Source of the DNA: Actinomycetota bacterium
GTDB taxonomy: Bacteria; Actinomycetota; Actinomycetes; Nanopelagicales; Nanopelagicaceae
DNA length: 12,226 nt
NCBI GenBank assembly: GCA_005787645.1
Contig: SYAM01000117.1
Span: 1 to 12,226, forward strand
Direction: 5' to 3'
This document shows, one piece after another, positions 7,550-12,226 of the stretch. Each line of letters starts with the position of its first letter. Position 1 is the stretch's first letter. The notes under the pieces are model-generated. The model was not told the DNA's origin, made no database searches, and was given only the letters and a program-made list of their open reading frames with translations. The position numbers were made by a program, and so were the translations under genes.

Positions 7550-7845
7550 GCCTCTTCACCCAAGATCTGTGGTACTCGAAAGCGTGACTCCTCACTCGCG
7601 GGTGCTCCACTCAATGACGCTTCGGGAGTAAGGCTTGGCACAATCACATCAGGGCGCGTCACGTTGGTGATTTCCAATGGATGCGACATCGCCGGCACAT
7701 CAGCGCCGGCCGCCTCTTGCACGACTGCAACAGCATCGAGGATGCCATCAATTTGTCCTGCTAGGCCTGAAAGTTCTTCATCGCGAAGGGTAATTCGAGC
7801 TAAGGCAGCGATACGCGCTACTTCATCGCGTGAGATTCTGGGCAT
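7546..7845 (-). CDS. gatC: Asp/Glu-tRNA(Asn/Gln) amidotransferase subunit C
   Basis: GatC is the small subunit that wraps around GatA and GatB and stabilises the complex. The 99-residue protein begins with ISRDEVARIAALARITLRDEEL, the family hallmark, and has the usual ILDAVAVVQEA segment and a Pro-rich C-terminal part ending in RFRVPQIL. Its stop codon overlaps the gatA start. The ATG is only 10 nt from the proA stop, which would suggest one operon, but there is no Shine-Dalgarno site. TAGGCT lies 7 nt before the ATG, as at proA and the hydrolase, so gatC probably has its own leaderless promoter. Confidence 0.96.
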   Translation of the reverse strand: MPRISRDEVARIAALARITLRDEELSGLAGQIDGILDAVAVVQEAAGADVPAMSHPLEITNVTRPDVIVPSLTPEASLSGAPASEESRFRVPQILGEEA

Positions 7846-7852
7846 ACTGCAA

Positions 7853-7858
7853 AGCCTA
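7853..7858 (-). promoter_or_regulatory. gatC -10 element overlapping proA stop codon
   Basis: TAGGCT ends 7 nt upstream of the gatC ATG, the same hexamer and spacing as at proA and the serine hydrolase. Its first three bases are the TAG stop of proA. No good -35 hexamer is seen inside the proA tail, as is common for TAnnnT promoters in actinobacteria. Read-through from proA could add to it. Confidence 0.55.
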
Positions 7859-9109
7859 CCCGCGAATCTGGCCAGTTCCGGTCACGATCCAGGTGGTGGT
7901 AGTCATCTCCTCGAGCCCCATCGGACCGCGCGCATGCGTCTTTTGATTGGAGATTCCGATTTCTGCGCCAAATCCCATCTCCTCACCATCGGTAAACCTC
8001 GTCGATGCATTGATCATGATGGCAGCCGCATCCATCTGATTGATAAACCGCTCAATTGTCTCAGGATTTTCAGAGATGATCGCTTCGGTGTGATTGGTTC
8101 CATATTTACGAATATGTGCTGCAGCCTGATCCACATCATCAACTACTCGAACGTTGATTTCGAGAACACCATATTCGGTTGACCAGTTATCCTCTTGAGC
8201 AAGAGTGGCATCAATCCCGAGTTTTTGGGCGATTGCTAGAGATTGTGAGTCTGCATGAATCAGGACTTTCTCGCTATCGAGCGCCTCAAGTGCTACTGGC
8301 AGGAATTTCTCGGATATATCTTCGTGAACAAGCAAGGTTTCGGCAGCATTGCAAACGCTTGGACGTTGACATTTAGCATTGATCAATATCGGGAGCGCTT
8401 TAGCTAAATCTCCATCTTTATCAACATACACATGGCAGACACCAGCACCAGTCTCGATTGTCGGAACTTTCGCTTCATCGACGACAGTGCGAATCAAAGC
8501 GGCACTTCCTCGCGGAATGACAAGATCCACTAAGCCACGGGCATGTAACAGCTCCGTGACGCTCGAGCGATTTGCAGAGGAGACGAGTTGAATCACATCT
8601 GCTGGTAATCCAACGCTTGATACCGCACCGCGCATGATAGAAACTAAAATCTCATTTGATTGTGCTGCACTGGATGATCCGCGAAGTAGCGCACAGTTAC
8701 CAGATTTTAAAAGAATCACAGCGGCGTCAACCGTGACATTGGGTCGGGCTTCATAGACCATTCCCACCACACCAAAAGGAACAGTCACCTGTTTAAAATG
8801 CAGGCCATTCTCCAATGTTCGCTCTCTTTTGATTACTCCCACCGGGTCGGGCAGCGCTTTGATCTTCCGCGCACCACCTGCGATTCCGGCAATTCGAGAG
8901 GGATTGAGCGTTAGGCGATCTATGAGTGATTCCGAAATTCCTTCAGCACGTGACCGAAGAATGTCTTCCACGTTAGCGGCAAGAATCTCATCTTGTCGAT
9001 CCAAGAGCGCAATTGCAATTGCTTCGATTGCATCATCTTTCTGAGCACGCGAAGCATGCGCTAACACGAGCCCGGCAGCGCGCGCAGCTTTCGAAAGCGA
9101 CTCAATCAT
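7856..9109 (-). CDS. proA: Gamma-glutamyl phosphate reductase (glutamate-5-semialdehyde dehydrogenase)
   Basis: ProA reduces gamma-glutamyl phosphate to glutamate-5-semialdehyde with NADPH, the second step of proline synthesis. The 417-residue length is normal. The catalytic Cys253 lies in KCQRPSVCNAAET. Other family stretches are PFGVVGMVYEARPNVTVDAA (about 111-130), the Ser-rich GNCALLRGSSSA, IPRGSAALI and, near the C-terminus, AAIMINASTRFTDGEEMGFG and ISNQKTHARGPMGLEEMTT. The frame extends six codons further to an ATG at 9127, but the ATG at 9109 is preferred: it has TAGGCT 7 nt upstream and gives the usual N-terminus. The gene is separated from proB by an oppositely oriented hydrolase gene, so it needs its own promoter. 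Confidence 0.96.
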   Translation of the reverse strand: MIESLSKAARAAGLVLAHASRAQKDDAIEAIAIALLDRQDEILAANVEDILRSRAEGISESLIDRLTLNPSRIAGIAGGARKIKALPDPVGVIKRERTLENGLHFKQVTVPFGVVGMVYEARPNVTVDAAVILLKSGNCALLRGSSSAAQSNEILVSIMRGAVSSVGLPADVIQLVSSANRSSVTELLHARGLVDLVIPRGSAALIRTVVDEAKVPTIETGAGVCHVYVDKDGDLAKALPILINAKCQRPSVCNAAETLLVHEDISEKFLPVALEALDSEKVLIHADSQSLAIAQKLGIDATLAQEDNWSTEYGVLEINVRVVDDVDQAAAHIRKYGTNHTEAIISENPETIERFINQMDAAAIMINASTRFTDGEEMGFGAEIGISNQKTHARGPMGLEEMTTTTWIVTGTGQIRG

Positions 9110-9116
9110 GGGTAAC

Positions 9117-9122
9117 AGCCTA
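9117..9122 (-). promoter_or_regulatory. proA -10 element, leaderless start
   Basis: TAGGCT on the minus strand ends 7 nt before the proA ATG at 9109, and no ribosome-binding site is present. The -35 position for a 17-bp spacer coincides exactly with the -10 hexamer of the divergent hydrolase promoter (9140-9145). Confidence 0.6.
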
Positions 9123-9139
9123 ACCAATCAACGCTCGGA

Positions 9140-9145
9140 TAGGCT
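9140..9145 (+). promoter_or_regulatory. Serine hydrolase -10 element, leaderless start
   Basis: TAGGCT on the plus strand ends 7 nt before the ATG at 9153. It is separated by 17 bp from the mirror-image TAGGCT of proA, so the two promoters occupy the same DNA. It supports the start at 9153 over the in-frame ATG at 9108. Confidence 0.6.
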
Positions 9146-9152
9146 TACTAAT

Positions 9153-10304
9153 ATGTTCTTGATCCGTTGGTTGCGCCGCGTGCTCATCTTTACTCTTGCG
9201 CTCTACTTACTTCTTTTTAGCTTCACGAGGCTGATTCACTATCCAGACCCAATAGCCGCAGCCCGGTTGGGTTTCGCACCTGCCCATGCCACTCCTCAAT
9301 TAATGCCAGCCCACTACATCCCACCATCTGATAACCCGCGCGTGTGGAACAACGGAGAAGAGTCGCTCCCGGAAAAGGTTTCCTTCAAGGGAAGTGAGAT
9401 TGCCTTTCAGGACTTCTTAGATCAGACCGCTACCAATGCATTTATCGTCCTGCGCAACGGCGTCATTACTTACGAGTGGTACAAAACAGGATTTGATGAG
9501 AAATTCCTCTTTCCTTCCTATTCGGTCTCCAAAACTCTAACCTCAGTCATGATTGGGCAACTTATTGAGGATGGAAAAATCAAAGAGAGCGATAGGTTCG
9601 TGGATTTTTTCCCAGAGTTTGAGAATGGAAGTTCTTTTGATGAGGTGACAATCAATCAACTTCTCGACATGCGCTCTGGCATTGGAGTTTCCGATAATTA
9701 CCCATCTGGTCCTAGTGGTTGGGGCGTCGCGATCGCGCAGATGTATGCATCCACTGATTTGCATTGGTTCCTTGGCAACAACCGCAAGATGGCATTCGAA
9801 CCTGGTTCGGATGCTGAATATCGAAGCGTAGACACTATGTTGCTGGGAATGATCATCAAGAAGGTAACTGGAGAGCGAGTAGCAGATTACTTCGCTCGCA
9901 AGATCTGGCAACCTATTGGCGCTCAATATGGCGCTACTTGGAATGTCGATCGACTCGATGGGCAAGAGAAGGCTTTCTGTTGTTTCAATGCCGCCGCAAG
10001 AGATTATGCGTTGGTAGGTCAGTTGATTCTTGATAATGGAGCTGTATCGGGAAATCAAATCATTCCATCGCTTTGGAATAGCAGATTAGCCACTCCAGTT
10101 GTGACCCTCGATCGAAACTGGGGCTATGGTGCCCAAATTTGGCATCCCTATCCAAACACACTGATGTTGCTGGGCTTGCATGGCCAACATGTTCTGGTAG
10201 TCCCAGAAAGTAAGACTGTTGTCGTTAAATTGAGCGATGATTTAGATAGCGAAAATGAAGGTCCAGTCACCAAAGTCCTACATGACCTCGCGTTACGGAG
10301 ATAA
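9153..10304 (+). CDS. Membrane-anchored serine hydrolase, beta-lactamase class C / penicillin-binding-protein-like fold
   Basis: The 383-residue product starts with basic residues and one hydrophobic helix (about 8-25), a signal anchor that would place the enzyme outside the cell membrane; no lipobox is seen. The catalytic SxxK is Ser124-Val-Ser-Lys127 in YSVSKTLTS. The second motif is Tyr223-Arg-Ser225 in YRSVDTMLLG, where class C beta-lactamases have YxN. HGQ (343-345) in LHGQHVLVVPE takes the place of the KTG-like third motif. LLDMRSGI and FEPGSDAEYRS are typical of the wider family, which includes esterases, DD-peptidases and the 6-aminohexanoate-dimer hydrolase (NylB) group; the YxS pattern is closest to the last. 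True beta-lactamase activity is unlikely and the substrate is unknown. It lies on the opposite strand between proA and proB, 7 nt from the proB stop, and looks like an insertion into a once continuous proBA. Confidence 0.87.
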   Translation: MFLIRWLRRVLIFTLALYLLLFSFTRLIHYPDPIAAARLGFAPAHATPQLMPAHYIPPSDNPRVWNNGEESLPEKVSFKGSEIAFQDFLDQTATNAFIVLRNGVITYEWYKTGFDEKFLFPSYSVSKTLTSVMIGQLIEDGKIKESDRFVDFFPEFENGSSFDEVTINQLLDMRSGIGVSDNYPSGPSGWGVAIAQMYASTDLHWFLGNNRKMAFEPGSDAEYRSVDTMLLGMIIKKVTGERVADYFARKIWQPIGAQYGATWNVDRLDGQEKAFCCFNAAARDYALVGQLILDNGAVSGNQIIPSLWNSRLATPVVTLDRNWGYGAQIWHPYPNTLMLLGLHGQHVLVVPESKTVVVKLSDDLDSENEGPVTKVLHDLALRR

Positions 10305-10311
10305 TTACGAG

Positions 10312-11424
10312 CTAAATCAGGGTCAGATCATCGCGATGGACAAGTTCGCGCTCATATTCGGCGCCAAAGGTCGCTGCTAGCTCCTTCGTGCTTTTGCCGA
10401 GTAATTGCGGAATTTCATCGCTATCAAATGCCACCAAACCGCGCGCAATGACTTTTTGCGAATTATCTACTAAGTCCACGACATCTCCAGCCGCAAAATC
10501 TCCAGTTACCGAAGTAACGCCTGCCGGCAACAGCGATGTACCTCGTTCTAAAATCGCCTTTACTGCGCCTGAATCGAGTGTGAGCGAACCCTTGGGCATC
10601 GATGCATGAGCAATCCAAAGCGCGCGTGAAGGTGCGCGATGTGAACCGGCATGAAAAATCGTTCCGACCTCATCACCATCCACCGCCCCTTGGACATTTG
10701 CCAACGAGGTGAGTACAACCGCAATCCCAGCGCTCGTAGCAATTCGAGCAGCCTCGACCTTCGTTGCCATACCTCCGCTGCCAACTCCAGAATTTCCAGC
10801 GCCACCAAAATCAGCGCTGTTGAGCGCAGCGAAATCGGCAACTTCAAGAATTTGCTTGGCATCTGGAGATGATGGCAGGGTGTCATAGAGCGCATCGATA
10901 TCAGAGAGCAACACCAGAAGATCTGCCTGCACCAAGTGGGAGACCAATGCTGCCAAACGATCGTTATCGCCGAAGCGAATCTCCGAGGTTCCAACTGTGT
11001 CATTCTCGTTAATTACGGGAACAACTCCGAGCGCCAGTAGGCGGTCGAGTGTTCGTTGCGCATTTCGGTAATGGCTACGACGAACGATATCTTCGCTGGT
11101 AAGCAAGACCTGAGATGCAGTTATCGAATAACGCGCAAATGATTCGGTATAGCGGTGCATCAATAACCCTTGACCTACCGACGCTGCTGCTTGTTGCAGT
11201 TCAAGTTCTTTTGGTCGCGATTTCAAACCTAAAGGTGCTAACCCCGCCGCAATCGCACCCGAGGTGACCACTAATACATCAAGTCCACGAGCTTTCGCGC
11301 TCGCAACCGCATCGACTAATCGATCAACTGCTGCGCTATCAAGACCAGAGCCTGCAGCGCCTGTTAACGAGGAAGAGCCAACTTTGACAACGATTCGCTT
11401 CGCGCGGGTAACTTCACTGCGCAT
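10312..11424 (-). CDS. proB: Glutamate 5-kinase
   Basis: ProB phosphorylates glutamate to gamma-glutamyl phosphate, the committed and usually proline-inhibited step of proline synthesis. The 370-residue product has the amino-acid-kinase domain first, with RIVVKVGSSSL (about 10-20), VVTSGAIAAGL, PVINENDTV and RFGDNDRLAALV, then GSGGMATKVEAARIA. The C-terminal ~100 residues (from about KGSLTLDSGAVKAIL) form the PUA domain found in most bacterial ProB. The frame is open to an ATG at 11442, but the ATG at 11424 is preferred: GGAG (11433-11436) lies 8 nt upstream, whereas the first ATG has its purine run directly abutting. It overlaps the end of obg by 11 nt, so it is co-transcribed with it. proA is not directly downstream, which is unusual. 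Confidence 0.95.
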   Translation of the reverse strand: MRSEVTRAKRIVVKVGSSSLTGAAGSGLDSAAVDRLVDAVASAKARGLDVLVVTSGAIAAGLAPLGLKSRPKELELQQAAASVGQGLLMHRYTESFARYSITASQVLLTSEDIVRRSHYRNAQRTLDRLLALGVVPVINENDTVGTSEIRFGDNDRLAALVSHLVQADLLVLLSDIDALYDTLPSSPDAKQILEVADFAALNSADFGGAGNSGVGSGGMATKVEAARIATSAGIAVVLTSLANVQGAVDGDEVGTIFHAGSHRAPSRALWIAHASMPKGSLTLDSGAVKAILERGTSLLPAGVTSVTGDFAAGDVVDLVDNSQKVIARGLVAFDSDEIPQLLGKSTKELAATFGAEYERELVHRDDLTLI

Positions 11425-12226
11425 CGTCCTCACTCCAATCATCCTCTGACGTGCTATTTTTATGTAAACCTAACTGAACGGTCTCCACTCGGACATCGTG
11501 TCCTCGACGAGTATGGAAATGCTCAACTCCCGCTTCAATTGTGGGCTCCCACTCAAAGCGGGTGGCATCCTCCCCATCGCCAATCATCACTTCGCATCCA
11601 GGCTCAGCGCCAAGTTTGAAGAGCTCCTTCTCGACGCCAAGTCGCGCTAGGCGATCTGCTAGATATCCAACTGCTTCCTCATTACTGAAGTTGGTCTGGC
11701 GAACCCATCGTTCTGGCTTCTCACCGGTTACAACAAATCGACCGTTCTTCTCTTTGCGCACGGCAAAACCGAGGTCGTCGACAGCTTTTGGACGCAAGAC
11801 AATTCGGGGCGCTTCGACGCTCTCCTCAGGCTTGCGTTTAATGAGCGCAGCCATCGCAAAAAGCAATTCTGTGATTCCTTCCCGGGTAGCCGCGGAGATT
11901 GGATAGACCTCGAGACCTCGTGCTCGTAGGTTTTCGCTCACCATCTCCGCCATAGCGCGGCCGTCAGGTAAATCAATCTTATTCAACGCAACAATGCGTG
12001 GACGATCGTTTAAACCTCCATAGGCTTCAAGTTCCCGTTCGATTACCTCGAAATCATGAATGGGATCTCGATCGCTTTCGAGCGTGCCGCAATCAAGGAC
12101 ATGGACTAGCGCTGAGCACCGTTCAACGTGGCGTAAGAATTCAAGGCCAAGACCTCTGCCTTCGCTCGCACCTGGGATCAACCCGGGAACATCGGCAACG
12201 GTAAATCGATGTTCGCCAATTTCAAC
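11414..12226 (-). CDS. obg: Obg/CgtA GTPase, C-terminal part (runs off right edge)
   Basis: Obg is a ribosome-associated GTPase acting in large-subunit assembly and growth control. The 270 visible residues start inside the G domain at the G3 motif DVPG, followed by LIPGASEGRGLGLEFLRHVE, which is diagnostic of Obg. G4 is NKID in IVALNKIDLPDG, and G5 is in PISAATREGI. After a linker comes the OCT domain, starting near RPKAVDDLGFAV and including GEKPERWVRQTNFSNEEA and FEWEP. The tail is acidic (STSEDDWSEDDAQ) and its coding DNA overlaps the proB start. The glycine-rich Obg fold and the G1/P-loop lie beyond the window. The TTG at 12181 is an internal codon, not the start. Confidence 0.95.
   Translation of the reverse strand, partial: VEIGEHRFTVADVPGLIPGASEGRGLGLEFLRHVERCSALVHVLDCGTLESDRDPIHDFEVIERELEAYGGLNDRPRIVALNKIDLPDGRAMAEMVSENLRARGLEVYPISAATREGITELLFAMAALIKRKPEESVEAPRIVLRPKAVDDLGFAVRKEKNGRFVVTGEKPERWVRQTNFSNEEAVGYLADRLARLGVEKELFKLGAEPGCEVMIGDGEDATRFEWEPTIEAGVEHFHTRRGHDVRVETVQLGLHKNSTSEDDWSEDDAQ

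Noticed and set aside
7664..8182. Open frame of 172 codons on the plus strand
   Set aside because: It is antisense to the gatC start and the proA 3' half, Ser/Arg-rich and low in recognisable motifs. Both minus-strand genes are intact and certain.
9108..9152. N-terminal extension of the serine hydrolase from the ATG at 9108
   Set aside because: It would overlap the proA start and place the TAGGCT element inside the gene; the added 15 residues are polar and would bury the signal anchor. Start 9153 fits better.
9543..10058. Open frame of 171 codons on the minus strand
   Set aside because: It is antisense to the hydrolase catalytic region, with no ribosome-binding site and no family resemblance.
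9153..10304. Antibiotic-resistance beta-lactamase
   Set aside because: The SxxK serine is present, but YxN and KTG are not, and there is no resistance context. Fold membership does not show beta-lactamase activity.
1..12226. CRISPR array, transposon, phage genes, defence island, tRNA or rRNA genes
   Set aside because: I saw no regularly spaced repeats, transposase or integrase motifs, terminal repeats or tRNA-like cloverleaf; the coding content is housekeeping genes plus two accessory ones.

Overview
The window reads as an ordinary chromosomal stretch of an actinobacterium (Actinomycetota) with a moderate base composition, near half G+C by eye. The dihydroxyacid dehydratase, GatA and ProA sequences look actinobacterial. 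GatCAB is present. Several genes lack a Shine-Dalgarno site and instead have a TAnnnT -10 hexamer 6-7 nt before the ATG, as in leaderless actinobacterial transcripts. The order gatC-gatA-gatB followed by ilvB resembles the order I recall from mycobacteria. A small-genome freshwater actinobacterium would fit, but genus cannot be decided from this sequence.

Layout from left to right. Positions 1-1076 (minus) hold the N-terminal 358 codons of acetolactate synthase large subunit (ilvB), running off the left edge. Upstream, 1077-1279 holds a promoter, a 14-residue Val/Ile-rich leader peptide and two hairpins, which together look like a ribosome-mediated attenuator. ilvD (1280-2980, minus) follows, then a divergent 14-helix MFS drug-exporter-type transporter (3082-4539, plus). 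This converges on gatB across a bidirectional terminator-like hairpin. gatC, gatA and gatB (7845 down to 4563, minus) overlap by ATGA and TAATG junctions. proA (7856-9109, minus) lies just upstream of gatC, which seems to have its own promoter. A membrane-anchored beta-lactamase-fold serine hydrolase (9153-10304, plus) separates proA from proB (10312-11424, minus). proB overlaps the end of obg (11414-12226, partial).

Functionally, ilvB and ilvD serve valine, isoleucine and leucine synthesis; proB and proA are the first two steps of proline synthesis; GatCAB makes Gln-tRNA(Gln) and/or Asn-tRNA(Asn); and Obg is a ribosome-associated GTPase. The transporter and the hydrolase are the accessory genes, both on the plus strand against a minus-strand background.

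I see no mobile element, CRISPR array, tRNA or rRNA, and no novel multi-gene system. The most rewarding signals are regulatory: the ilvB attenuator, three identical TAGGCT leaderless promoters, and the divergent proA/hydrolase promoters that occupy the same DNA.
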